Below, piece after piece: positions 35,163 to 46,297 of a DNA stretch of 64,000 nt. Each line of letters starts with the position of its first letter. Position 1 is the first letter of the stretch. The stretch lies in assembly GCA_033439255.1 (NCBI GenBank), contig JAVRDV010000016.1, forward strand, positions 682,001 to 746,000, in the 5' to 3' direction. The position numbers and the translations under genes are program-made. Below the pieces are notes generated by a model, which did not search any database, was not told where the DNA came from, and saw nothing but the letters and a program-made list of their open reading frames with translations. Source of the stretch: Hericium rajendrae. Its lineage: Eukaryota; Basidiomycota; Agaricomycetes; Russulales; Hericiaceae.

Positions 35163-37317
35163 TGGTGGGAAGGTGTATGTGTCTCGGGAGAGGTCATGGC
35201 GCGCAGCGTTGGCTAGAAAGACAAGGGCATGAGTACGCACGGAAGACACCAATTCCGGACCGCACGCGCGTGCGCGCCATGCGCTCAGAACGCGACTGTG
35301 ATGTCGAAGCTCTACTCACATTCCATAGCAGGAAAATCCCAGGCAGCGCTGGAGGTAGCCAGTACAGTAGCCAGCTTGAAAAACAATGAGGAAGAGTGTG
35401 GTTGAACGAGGCGGATCGTGATAGTGGGGGCGGCCGAGATATGCCCTTCTACTCGGACAGAAGTAGGCTACAATTCGAGGGTTGGGCCCAGGGCGAGGGA
35501 CGCTTGCCGATGATCGGGGTAGGCGAAATCAAGATTAGAGGCCGGCAAGGTGAGGTGAATGGGGGGATGAGGACGAGGTGGACGGAGACGGGGAAGGCTA
35601 AAAGTATGTGATCCTGGTCGAAGTAGGCGCGGGTAGAAGAAGGATCACGAGGTGGAGTTTTGGGGTGTGAGCGGAACAAAGGGACCAAGGAACGCGAAAT
35701 CTGAGCGGAGTCTACAGCTGCAAAGGAGTCAGATAGACACGCAATCTGGGGCATCGTCCTGGAGTCGGGCTAGACGCTAGCCTTTCAAAGCAGTGTTCAC
35801 CGCTTCGATGGGATCTTGCTAGGAACGTCGATGCCGGTGGCAAGGGAACGCGGTGTATTTGCTTGTCGTGACACGAGCCCGTCATCGTATCGCCATCTCA
35901 CCTGGTTCGCCGTCGGAACACGGGAGCCGGACGCGGGTCTGCATACCAACGATGCTCATCGCAGGATCAGTAACGGCTCAGCCACGGGGGACATATGGCG
36001 CCCATGACGCCGCATAAGGTTGTGCGTTTGCGGCGAAACAGCAGGAGAAACAAGTATTGTCTGGAGCGTCCCAGATAAGAACGATCAAGGTCAGGTCAAA
36101 GTCTCAAGACTTCGAGAGATTCAGATGGGGCCAACCCGCCGTTCCTCGAAGTCTATTTACGTCATGACTATCGCTTAGCCACGAACGACAGTCTACGACA
36201 GTCGGCTCAGCTGTCCGCTCTGGTCTGGATAAGCGAGCGGTATGTAAGCGTGTCGTACTGAGCGGGGGACGGACACACATCAAAGACGTCGAGATGCCCG
36301 CAACTGATTGACACCTTCTCACAGGCATCCTGGTATGGAAGGGAAAGGATTTGCGATTGCAGGATAACGACATGAAGAAGAACCTCTAATTGACATGGTG
36401 TACTGGAGTGTATTCAGCAGGCAAAGAGTCAACGGCCAGCCCGGCCGGTTGCTAGGCGGCGCAGACACTGGGTCAAGAGTCCATCAAAACCTTGAGAACT
36501 TTGATCGGCATCTGCCGCAGATGATTCCAAGGTCCATCGCCTGCTGCTCCGTGGCGGTACGTCCCTCCTTGAGATCGTTGACGCTGCGCGGTCTAACACC
36601 GCTTTCCCATCGCATACGATGCTCCTCGACGCTGCAACGAGAACAGCTCCATCAGCGGATAACACTCGGATGAACAGATCACCCCCTTCTGGCGTCATGC
36701 CGCGTACCGCCCGTCCTCACGGATCATTCTGCTCGGTACCTTTCCTGGTTAGCTGCCCGCCCGTGCCGTCCATGTTTGTCGACGGTCGGGTGCACACCTG
36801 CAGGCAAGTCTACATCACCAATCTGCCGTCCAAAACTAAGATCGCACCTCATGGCCTGCTGCGCATGCGAATAACGCGCCCACCAGTGTTTCATGCCATG
36901 GAATAACCGATACCCCTGTCCGACCCGTTCGTGCAACTTGTCCGCTTGCGCCGAGGCACAAGTGCAGGATGTTAAGCGAAATACAGACCGATGACACCCC
37001 GCCATGTTCCCGTGGCCAAGCGGCCGTAATCTGATACGTCCCCCACCGACCGCTGCGATGGAACACTGTCTGAGACTGGGTGAAAGCGAATCATAGTATA
37101 CTTGCCTCGTGAACGCACATGCGTCCACGTCTTGATACGTGAGTAACAGATAATATACTTACTCAATCGTAACTGCAAAGTGCGGAAGAGCCAAAGCGCA
37201 GAAAAGAGAACATACTACCGAGCTGCACAAGCACCACAACTTACACAAACCCGTCGTCTCTGGGAACAATACAGCAAAACCAGCTTGGAAAAGAAGATGG
37301 GGACCCGTCGGAAGCGC
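35163..37317. other. Long upstream region of the homeodomain gene
   Basis: About 2.15 kb lies between the homeodomain gene's start and the U1-70K stop. Minus-strand frames of 76-134 codons at 36104-37128 have no motif that I recognise. A long regulatory region or 5' leader would suit a developmental transcription factor, but nothing in the sequence proves it. Confidence 0.4.
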
Positions 37318-38749
37318 TCAGTACCGCGGGCGTTTCGCGTCCCTGTCGTCGTAGCCGCCTCCGCTTTCGCGTTTGAGATCGCCGCGGAACCCACCTCTGC
37401 CACCACCGCCATATCCTCCACCTCTGGGCGGGCCGTATCCTCCAGGCCCGCCAGGCTCACCGCCGCCATACCCACCACCAGGAGGCCCATAACCTCCTGG
37501 ACCGCCTGGCCCGGGAGGTCCTCCGCCTCCACCACCATACCTGTCCGGCGGGGGTCCATCGCCGAAACCTCCTCCACCATAGCCAATCCCACCGCCTCGC
37601 CCGCCCCTGTATGAAAACCAGTCAATATCCAGACGCTCGCTCCATTCGTTAATCAGGGTACTCACCTGAAACCACCTCCACCTCGGGGAGGCCCAAACTC
37701 GTCGCGGCCACCTCTGAACCCACCTCCTCCTCCTCCACCCCGGAAGCCTCCTCCTCCACCCCGATCACCAAACCCGCCGCGTCCGCCGAATCCGCCCCGA
37801 CCACCACGGAACCCTCCTCCCCTATCACTAAACCCGCCCCCTCTGCCACCACCGATACCACCGCGGAATCCTCCACGTCCTCCACCACCGAAAACGGATG
37901 GCGGCTCAGGTTTCGGACGTCCTCCAAGCCCTCCACCAAGGCGTCGAGGTTTCCAGCCGCGGACCGTGCGTCCACGCTCAACGTCGACCAGTATACGCTT
38001 GCCCATGATGTGGAGGCCGTCGGATTCCTTGTATGCAGCTACAGAAAGGTAAAGGAGAATTGAAAGGAAGACACAAGCCAGGTTAGTTGCCTAAATTTCA
38101 CGGGAAAAAAGCGAAGGGAAATAACCTTTCATGTCGCGTTCGCGCTCAAACACGATAAATGCGTAGCCTCTACTGCGTCCCTTTTTGTCGCGTACTATTC
38201 TCACCCTTTCAATGGTACCATATGCCTCAAATTCTCGGCGAACATCGGCTTCAGTTGCGGACTTTTGCTATGTAGAAAGACTAGCGTCAGTAGAGGTATA
38301 GGCATAACATGAAGAGCAGAGCTTACCAAGCGAGCAATGAACAGCGTTTTGTACGGGTCACCGACAGCCTCGGATCTTCTGACGGTTTATCTGTAGCTGA
38401 ATTAGCACACGACGCCAGAAAAAGCAAGCAAGACCGACGCACAAGTCTCTTTCGCAATCTTGAACGCCTCCGTCCTCTTCTTCTTCCGCTCCTCTCTCCG
38501 AACCTGGCGTTTCGTCTCCTCTGCCAGTGTGAACGCGGGCTCCTCGCCCTCTTCCATTCCTTCGCGCTCCCCGCTCATGAGCCCCGCGGTCGCCGACTCC
38601 CTCAACGACGCGAGAATCGAGCCCACGCCGTCCACATTCTTTTTCCGGACACGGTCGATGTCACGGTCGAGCGGGCGGGTGTACGGCAGCGGCGGCCGCG
38701 GCGCGAAGAGCTTGAGCAAGTTCGGCGGCAGAAGATGTGTTCCAGGCAT
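37318..38749 (-). CDS. SNP1: U1 snRNP 70 kDa protein (U1-70K)
   Basis: U1-70K binds stem-loop I of U1 snRNA and helps recognise 5' splice sites. The N-terminus ([23 protein letters not shown]) is the U1-70K signature that contacts Sm and U1C. It is followed by a charged helix ([20 protein letters not shown]). The RRM spans several exons with [26 protein letters not shown] (RNP1) and [25 protein letters not shown], which is typical right after the RRM. The tail is almost pure Gly/Arg/Phe repeats ([19 protein letters not shown]) and ends [10 protein letters not shown]. It lacks the long RS/RE dipeptide tracts of animal U1-70K. About five introns; start at 38749. Confidence 0.93.
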
Positions 38750-39275
38750 GATGATGTTGGTGACGCGTGGTCAGTCACAGGGGTGTGTCGCGGGTAGCGT
38801 GTTCGCTGTGTATTAGGACCCAAAAATAATAAATAGACGGGTGTCGTTGTGTAGAGTTTTGGTGGAGAGGCGGGATGGCTTGACGTTGTCGTCGACAGCA
38901 ACGAAGAGCAGCGACCTCGGTTGACGCGAAGCCGCGTTTTCGAGCTCCGCTTTGGAGTCCGCGAAGGCGCAGCCACAGCTGCTGTCGGGTCCGAGCGGTG
39001 AAATTGGCTCGCTAACGAGTTGCAGCTCTGCTGCACCGAATCTCGTCGTATTGGCAGGCTCTGGAGGAGGCTCTGGAGGGATCTGTGGAACGTGTGAGTG
39101 CCTTTACGCTGTGGTCATAGCCGATTGAATTGACCAGAACATCAGAAACTCGGATATATCCAGGCTGAGCTTCACTTTGAATCAGAAGCCTCCTACTGGC
39201 AGAGCTCGTAAGTGTTGTGTAAACCGTTTACCGTCGACAAAGACAAACAGTACTTCTGTTCTGGATCAGTAGGCC
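38750..39275. promoter_or_regulatory. Divergent promoter region U1-70K/COX10
   Basis: This 526-nt stretch separates two divergent start codons. No TATA box is seen. A GT-rich, possibly spliced COX10 leader may occupy about 39050-39275. Confidence 0.4.
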
Positions 39276-40580
39276 ATGAATACACGTCTGACGGCGAATG
39301 CATGCTTGCATTGCCGCCGAGGCGTCCCACCGGTGCAGAGCTTGTCTCGCGCGCGAGCAATCCTCCACCGATCGCTCTCGACCACCTCTGCCGCGAAACC
39401 GTTCAATTTCACCTCATATTTCTTCCACAATGAACTCTGGTCTCCAGAGGCTTACCACTCCCAGGCCATCCCCGCATCCTCTGCCACAGACAATTCCTCT
39501 CCCGCTTCGCGCCCGGCCTACTCACCCACCCATGTCCCCCTTGGCGCCTTCAAGTCGGCGCCGGCACTCACGCCCTCGCGTCTGCTTACCGTCTACTCGC
39601 AGCTCTTCAAATCGCGCCTCGCCATCCTCGTCATCCTCACCGCCATGTCCGGCGTCGCCGTCTCGCCTCTCCCCGCGAGCGTCCCCGTGCTCCTCTCCAC
39701 CGCAGTCGGCACCGCGCTCTGCGTCGCCTCCGCCAACACGCTCAACCAGTTGCAGGAAGTGCCCTTCGACGCGCAGATGGCGCGCACACGCAACCGTCCG
39801 CTCGTGCGGCACGCGATCAGCCCCGTGCACGCGTCCGCCTTCGCGATCTTGACGGGCGTGTCCGGCCCCGTAATCCTGTGGACCATGGTCAACCCGACGA
39901 CCGCGCTCCTCGGCGCCGCGAACCTCGCGCTGTACGCCGGCCCGTACACATGGATGAAACGCCGCACGGTGTGGAATACATGGGTCGGCGCAATCGTCGG
40001 CGCCATCCCGCCGCTCATGGGCTGGACCGCGTGCGGCGGTGCGCTGTTCCCGTCCGCGACGCACCCCATCGCGACGTTCCTCCCGCCGTTCCTCTCCGCC
40101 GTCCCCGCGGTCGACCTCTCGCTCATCGCGAACCCCCTCGCGCCGCTTGCCCTGTTCATGCTGCATTTCTCGTGGCAGTTCCCGCACTTCAACTCGCTCT
40201 CGCATTTCGTACGCGCGTCATACGCGCAGGCGGGATACCGCATGCTGGTCGTACTGGATCCCGCGAAGAATGCACTCGTCGCGCTCCGGCACGCCGCGCT
40301 CATGACGGGCATCTGTTCTGTCCTGATCCCGTTGTCGGGGCTGACGACGTGGGCGTTTGCGTTGACAAGCCTCGTGCCGAACGCGGTGTGTGTCCATGCC
40401 GCGTGGAAGTTCTATAAATCGGGCGGGGAGAAGCAGGCGAGGAAGGTGTTCCACCATAGTTTGTGGTATCTGCCGGTCATCCTGGGGTTGATGATGGCGC
40501 ATAAGCAGGGCGTGGATTGGGGAAAGTGGATTGGATTGAGTGGTGAGGAGGAAGAGGCGAGGGTTTCGCAGTCATCGTAA
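39276..40580 (+). CDS. COX10: Protoheme IX farnesyltransferase COX10
   Basis: COX10 converts heme B to heme O in the mitochondrial inner membrane, the first step towards heme A for cytochrome oxidase. It is a 434-residue, intronless frame. The N-terminus is Arg/Ser-rich without acids (MNTRLTANACLHCRRG.. ILHRSLSTTSA), as for a matrix targeting peptide. The UbiA prenyltransferase core starts at about residue 105 with SRLLTVYSQLFKSRLAILVILTAMSG. It then has the allylic-diphosphate motif ANTLNQLQEVPFDAQMARTRNRPL, GPYTWMKRRTVWNTWVGAIVGAIPPLMGW, and LHFSWQFPHFNSLS, all diagnostic for COX10. At least seven membrane segments can be seen. The C-terminus is hydrophilic and acidic (GEEEEARVSQSS). Confidence 0.97.
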   Translation: MNTRLTANACLHCRRGVPPVQSLSRARAILHRSLSTTSAAKPFNFTSYFFHNELWSPEAYHSQAIPASSATDNSSPASRPAYSPTHVPLGAFKSAPALTPSRLLTVYSQLFKSRLAILVILTAMSGVAVSPLPASVPVLLSTAVGTALCVASANTLNQLQEVPFDAQMARTRNRPLVRHAISPVHASAFAILTGVSGPVILWTMVNPTTALLGAANLALYAGPYTWMKRRTVWNTWVGAIVGAIPPLMGWTACGGALFPSATHPIATFLPPFLSAVPAVDLSLIANPLAPLALFMLHFSWQFPHFNSLSHFVRASYAQAGYRMLVVLDPAKNALVALRHAALMTGICSVLIPLSGLTTWAFALTSLVPNAVCVHAAWKFYKSGGEKQARKVFHHSLWYLPVILGLMMAHKQGVDWGKWIGLSGEEEEARVSQSS

Positions 40581-40714
40581 CTGGAATATTCTAAGCACTA
40601 TCCTTTATTTGCGCACCATATTCCGATATTGTATTCCATTACATTGCTCTGGTACGAACCCTCATAAAGAAAAAGCATACATGTTGCAAAGCAGATCATA
40701 TAAACTAGAACTAC

Positions 40715-41532
40715 TCAAGTCCGACCAGTCTTCTTCGCCTTTGCAAGCTCCCGCTGTTTCTTCAACGTGTCCAGCCTTGCCTTCAACAAAGTAACCCGAC
40801 TGTCCGCCTCCTCTTGCACCCGCTCTTCCTCCAGCAAACGATCCATGATGAGCTCCCGATCCTCCAGCTGCTTGCGTTTCCGCTCTTCCTCCGCACTGAG
40901 CTTTTCATCCTTCACCACCGCCTCTTGTCCCTCTGCTAGCGGCATACCCGCCGTCACATCAACCATCAGCGGCTCCGCGAACACAGTTGCCCGCTCGTAA
41001 GCCTCCTTCGCCTCGTATTCGGCCTCGTTCGGCGCGTTCAGCACCGTCCGCTGGAAAGCCTCCCATTCCTCATCGATCACGCTCTTTGTGGCGGCGTGGC
41101 GACAGCGGCCTGCTCCACGCCCTCCTCCTCCTCCTCCCATAATGGCGGCGCACGCGACGCATCCGAGAAGAAATCGGCCGGGAACCCATTCGCCGCGCCC
41201 TCCTCGCGCTCCTCCGTGCGCTGCCTCTTCGCCTCCCGGCCTTCCTCTTCTTCCTCTTCTTCCTCTTCCTCCTCCGCCTCTTCCGCCTTGCGCTTCCTCT
41301 CCTCCTCCGCCCTCGCCTCCTCCTCCTGCCGCCGTTTCTCTTCCTCCTTAAGCCGCATCACCGCCATACGATGCGCCTTGCTCCCGATATGGCCCTCCCA
41401 CGCCTCCGCATGCTTCACGCCCGTCCCGCACACGGTACAGCGCAGCGCGCCCCGCTCGGTATACGCCGCATACGGATGCTTAACACGGACCTCCTGCCGC
41501 TTGGCCTTGAGCAACGCGCGCACGTCGGACAT
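40715..41532 (-). CDS. ZNF830-like C2H2 protein
   Basis: The start MSDVRALLKAKRQEVRVKHPYAAYT matches the ZNF830 (CCDC16) family, which is linked to spliceosome function. One C2H2 finger (CTVCGTGVKHAEAWEGHIGSKAH) lies at residues about 33-56. A long Glu/Lys/Arg coiled-coil with an E12-type run follows, then ANGFPADFFSDA, a conserved family block. After one intron the C-terminal exon reads SVIDEEWEAFQRTVLNAP and ends in a second coiled coil (LLEEERVQEEADSRVTLLKARLDTLKKQREL). An in-frame ATG at 41556 would add eight residues. A nuclear RNA-processing role is inferred from the family. Confidence 0.88.
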
Positions 41533-43030
41533 GACTGGCCGGACTGGGATTTGCAAGATCGCGGTGGTGGTGATGGAAAGGGCACCCCGGAATGGAGACT
41601 GTCAGACGGTTCAGCAACGAAGTTTCGGACTACGGAGTGGAAGGCGAGCGCTCTGGCTACGCGATGACAAGGTCGTTGTGGCAGCCTGGCAGGCGTGCAC
41701 CTGCGAAGCCGTCATTCCATCTTAGTTATTACGTCAGCACCCGCGCTCCCGTCCGATCGACCCAGCGGCCACCTCCCCGTTCGCAGCATTCGCAAATTCA
41801 CGGCAGGCGCCAGCGACCTGATGGCCGCCCAGCACGTCTGCCAATATGTTTTGCCGTCTCCGTTTGCATTTAGCCATTCGCGGTTCCCAGCCGGGTCAGT
41901 CCCCATCAGCGGGCTTGCCGCCCCCGCGCGAGCAGCGCGAGAACGCCATCATGCGCGGTCGCAATCAGTGATAGCGGTGGGTGGCCAGTGATTCGCGGCC
42001 CTGCGCCAATCTTGCTTTTTTTGTTGCAGCGACGTACGGACGCATACGAGGCTAGAGAGCCCCTGGCGGTGCCATCGCACTTCGTGCGGGATCTTCGCTC
42101 CCTCCTCGCCTTTTCACATCCGCACGGCGCCCCATGATGCGCTTGCCGTGCCACGTCTGCGCTCGACGGCCCCGGACGCCACCATCACGATGATGCGCGG
42201 GGCCCGCCCCGCAAGCAGCGCGGCGGACAATTGCAAAACCGGCGCGAGCCAATCTTGTGCGGCTATCTGCTGCATTCCTGGCTCAGCTGCACACCCGTTC
42301 GCGTCACAGCCTGGGCAGCTGTATCTGATCGGCCCTGACGAGGGCGGGGGTGGAGCAGATCCGCTCAGCGGACTGGTTGCAGCCAATCGATGTGCGATGG
42401 AGCGCGCGACCTCCTCGACATATGGTGCCTGCGGGACCACAGGATCCATACGTTGATCCCGCATTTCTGGCGTCGAGTCCAGACCACAGCACGCGTCCAC
42501 AGCCGATCGCCATCGCCGTCCCCGCGTACGGCCACGACCCAGGTCCCACCGCTCCCGACTGCGCCGCTTGCTGCACACCGTGTCTGAGGTGCCGTTTCAG
42601 TTTCAGCAGCACGGCCCGCGCAGCGGTGATCGGCCCCGGCGGCTCGTCGAGATGCTCGCCAGCGATGCGTGCGGCCGTGCTGATGGGGCTGGGACGTGAG
42701 GCGGTGCGCGCGAACCTGCATGCGATCTGTGGGGCGGGGTTTCGCCGGTGCGCGATTGGCTTCGTGCGCTGTCGGACGGGGGCGATGCGCCGCTGTTCAC
42801 GCTGCGACGAGGTTGACGACGCGGGCGGCGTAGCGTGGGCGTGTCTCAATGTGCGCTGGAGCGCGTTTGGGCGGGTTGGGGGACGGGGCACTTCCGCCCA
42901 TCAATGGTCCGACCATCAGACCCGCTATCAGCCGTGTGCATGCAAAGGAGATAAAACTGTGCATATTGCGAGAACACGGCGCGTCGACCCGTTCGGGCGA
43001 CGCGGATCGTGGTACGATCATGGGCGATGC
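41533..43030. other. GC-rich gap with overlapping non-homologous frames
   Basis: Between 42 and 43 kb long frames run on both strands at once (plus 42350-43072; minus 42114-42578 and 42304-42891). None has a recognised motif, and their Cys/Arg/Pro-rich composition is what high-GC DNA gives by chance. I therefore do not call a gene here. Confidence 0.4.
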
Positions 43031-43375
43031 AGCAACAGAACAAATCTCATGCAGAAGCCAATGTTATTATAATACAGATGGTGGAACTTTGCCTGCCTAT
43101 CAGACATCAAGCTGTCAATCTTGTTCTTCCGAGGGAACATTGAACAGTCGGCGGATCATCATGCAAAGAACTCCATAAATGCAACTTGGTGGGACTGGTT
43201 CACGGATCATCAGGCGAACGACTTGTCCAAACTTGTCCATCCCTGCAGCAACAAATTCATGCAGAGCTCCATGAAGGTAGATGGTTGGACTTTGTCTACC
43301 TATCAGATATCAAGCTGTCAATTTTCTCCATGCAAAGGAGAATTAAATCTGGTCCACGGATCATTTCCCAAACCT
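43031..43375 (+). repeat. Diverged direct repeats, about 130 nt
   Basis: The segment at 43031-43166 and that at 43246-43375 are clearly related. Both run from an A-rich AACAAAT start through CATGCAGA, then CTATCAGA(C/T)ATCAAGCTGTCAAT, to a CGGATCAT end. The stretch between them (43160-43245) has a third, weaker copy of parts of the unit, including ATGCAAAG and GGTTCACGGATCAT. The copies differ at many sites, so the duplication is old. One frame of each copy reads DGGTLPAYQTSSCQ and DGWTLSTYQISSCQ, but I cannot show that it is coding. Confidence 0.65.
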
Positions 43376-43703
43376 CCCCATCGTTATCAATCGAAGGTTG
43401 TTCGTATCGCAGCTACTTGTCCAGACTTTGCGACACCATTCTATAACTCAATACCACCTGGATAATGAAGAATGAAGAAGCTTCATCTGCCCGCTTTTAC
43501 TCGCAATCACTACCACGCCTGGATTCACCCATCTCCATGAGGATAAATAAAGTGGATTACGGGGAACTCGTAGGGACATGCAATTCATACCGACGCGTGT
43601 GCTTAAGCTACCTCTATCACAACCCGGATCTAGAACCCAGAGTCCACCACTCCGACCGCCGCAGTCCGCCCGCCTGCCGCGAACAGACAGCATCAGACGA
43701 AGC
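43376..43703. other. 3' flank of citrate synthase
   Basis: Nothing beyond the likely 3' untranslated region of the minus-strand citrate synthase gene is seen. Confidence 0.4.
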
Positions 43704-45639
43704 CTAGTTCTTGTTCTTGAACATTTTGTCGATGGCGATGCTCGAATACGACTTGGGGCGCTCCAGAGCTGCAAGTGCACGCCATCAGCAAGCCGGATCA
43801 CGCGCCACTGCAGAACGGAGAAACACGTACGGGCACCGAGCGCGCGGTCCCAGATCAGCTGCGCGGTGACGCCGAACGCGCGCGACACGCCGAACAGCAC
43901 GGTGTAGTACGACATCTGGTCGAGCCCGTAGTGCGTGAGCAGCGCGCCCGAGTGCGCGTCGACGTTCGGCCACGGGTTCTTCGCCTTGCCCGCCTCGAGC
44001 AGGATGTCCGGCACGATCTTGTACACCTGCGCGACGAGCTTGAAGAGCTTGTCCTCGGGCAGGTGCTTCAGCGCGAACTCGCGCTGCGCGATGTAGCGCG
44101 GGTCCGTCTTGCGCAGGACCGCGTGGCCGTAGCCGGGCACGACCTGCCCGCCCTTGAGCGTCGCCCAGACGTACTCCTTCACGGCGGCGTCGGACGCGTC
44201 GACGCCGATCTTGCTCTGCATCTTCGTGAGCCAGACGAGCACCTCCTGGTTCGCGAGGCCGTGCAGCGGGCCGGCGAGGCCATTGAGTGCGGCGGCGTAC
44301 GAGAGGAAGGGGTCGGAGAGCGCGGAGCCGACAAGCTTGCCGGCGTGCGCGGAGACGTTGCCGCCCTCGTGGTCACTGCATGACGCAGGAGTGTATGACG
44401 TCATGGTCAGTGTGTGCCGTAACGCTGAACGCGAGCGCGACGGACCTGTGGATGGTGATGTAGAGGCGCATGAGCTCGACGAATGCCGCGTTCTCGCCGA
44501 AGCCGAGGAGGTTCGCTAGGTTGTGCGCGTAGTCCTTCTGCAAGTCTGGCGGGGAGCTTGCCCTTGCCGTAGACATTGCGGTAGATGCGGCCAGCGATGT
44601 TGGGGAGCTTGGCAATGCTAGAATGGGCAAGATGAGAACAAGTACACAACATACGACGCGCATGGCAGACTTACAGGTCCATGGAGTCCTCGAAGGTGGG
44701 GCCCCAGTATTCCTTCTTGGAGATACCCTGAGCGTAGGCTTTCGCGAACGCGGAATCGTGGTTGAGCTATGTAGACGCGTCGCAAAATTAGTATCGACGC
44801 CTGTTTGCCTCCTTGAAGGACGTACCGCAGTGACAGCTAAGCTGAACTGGCTCATGGGGTGGAGCGTAGGCGGGCACCTGTCAAGGAGCTCCTCGACGAA
44901 CTCGGGGATGGCGGCAGCACGCGCGGCCCACTCCTTGGAGAGCCCAGCGACCTGCTCCGCGGTAGGGACCTCGCCGGTGACGAGCAGCCAGAAGAGACCC
45001 TCCGGTAGGGGCTCGGAGCCACCGGGTGCCTTCGGGAGCTGCGCCTGAATCTCGTGGATGGTCTTGCCGCGGAAGCGAATACCCTCGTCTACATACCAAA
45101 TATCATTGAGGACGCGAGCTCGGACGCGATAAATGAAGGCTGGCACGTACCGGGGTCAAGAACGGAAGCCTTCCCAGATGAGCGCCGGAAGACCCTCATT
45201 CCGCTGTATACGTGGCAGACAATGAATGTTCCAGCATGACGAGCCTCAGAACGCGAGACGCACCCATAAAGCTGGTCGACATAGACGGGACCGAAGGATT
45301 TCTTGCCGTGCTCAGCACGGACCTTCTTAACCTACAACAAAAAAAATTAGATCCCCAGAACGCGGGGTAAATTCGTGGCTGGACGTACGAATTCCTGGGT
45401 CTGGGGGATGAGCTCGGTGAGCCTCTCCTTAAGAGTCTGCGGTTTCGCGGCGGTCGACGCGAAGCGGGCCTGGACAGCTGACCGCGACAAGGGCGAGGCA
45501 GACTGCGGGGGCGGGAACGGAACGACCAAAGGGGGCAATGATTGCGGGGAAATAGAAGTGCTGTCAGTAAGATATCATCATAACGAACGAACGAGAGCAC
45601 AAGAACCTTTTTAAAAGCGGTACGGAGAGGAGCAGCCAT
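43704..45639 (-). CDS. CIT1: Mitochondrial citrate synthase
   Basis: Condenses acetyl-CoA and oxaloacetate to citrate in the matrix. The N-terminus ([10 protein letters not shown], then after an intron [22 protein letters not shown]) is a targeting peptide with an RFAST cleavage-like site. Blocks in order: [105 protein letters not shown] with catalytic His, [15 protein letters not shown] with the second catalytic His, and [15 protein letters not shown] with catalytic Asp. The C-terminus, after an intron, is [13 protein letters not shown] and the stop at 43704-43706. Length of about 465 residues matches eukaryotic citrate synthase. The upstream DNA carries CCAAT boxes at 45773 and 46009. Confidence 0.95.
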
Positions 45640-46297
45640 TTGTACGAAGAGGAGGGTATAGAAACAGAGAAAGTGAGGAGGACGGTAGTGGAGGTGACGA
45701 AACGTCAGTCCTTCACTTTTTAACGGAGAAGGAACATCTCGGGCTCGGAGTTAATGCTTGACCCCAGATACACCAATCACGCCTCAGGCCCTGATTTGCC
45801 TCTTTTTCAGTCTACTTTCGCGCCAATCGCCCCTGCCGAGCCGAGCCGTCCTGCAAGTTTGCTGCAAGTTGACCCAGCCCTGGCCCATCCTACTCCCGTC
45901 ATAAACTCACGAGGACACCCGGACGAAGATAAGCACGGGTTTGAGCCCCTCGTCGCCTGCTCTGCGACATTTTAGCCCTTCATTGACGTGCACGCGCCCC
46001 GAGCCCAACCAATCACGATCGCTGACGGGCTCGGATCTGACGCTTGCATCTCGGGGTCCTGCCTGGCACCCGCTGATCCGGTTGGCCAGTCATCGCGTCC
46101 GACGAATTACTCAAAACTCCGTTCCCTGTCTGCATTCAATACGTGCTTCAGGCTTCTCTGCAAGGTAGGCCATTCCATGCCATAATGCGCTGCAGTATAC
46201 GACGTGCAGCCTCCGCGCACGCTCGGATCCTTACCAAGGCCCTTTTTCCACCAAAGATTGACAAGCATAGACACGGGTCCACAAAGTACCACCTCCG
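45640..46297. promoter_or_regulatory. Divergent promoter region citrate synthase/RRP41 with CCAAT boxes
   Basis: CCAAT pentamers at 45773-45777 and 46009-46013 are candidate Hap-complex sites. That complex activates respiratory genes such as citrate synthase, which makes the inference reasonable. Upstream ATGs near 46143 and 46178-46185 precede the RRP41 start, so its transcription start must lie beyond them or its leader contains short upstream frames. Confidence 0.5.

Noticed and set aside
39522-40205. 227-codon minus-strand frame
   Set aside because: Antisense of COX10, caused by high GC at third positions.
41096-41725. 209-codon Ser-rich plus-strand frame
   Set aside because: Antisense of the ZNF830-like gene; its Ser run is the complement of a Glu run.
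42304-43072. Long overlapping frames on both strands
   Set aside because: No recognised motif; likely a GC effect. Kept only as a low-interest finding.
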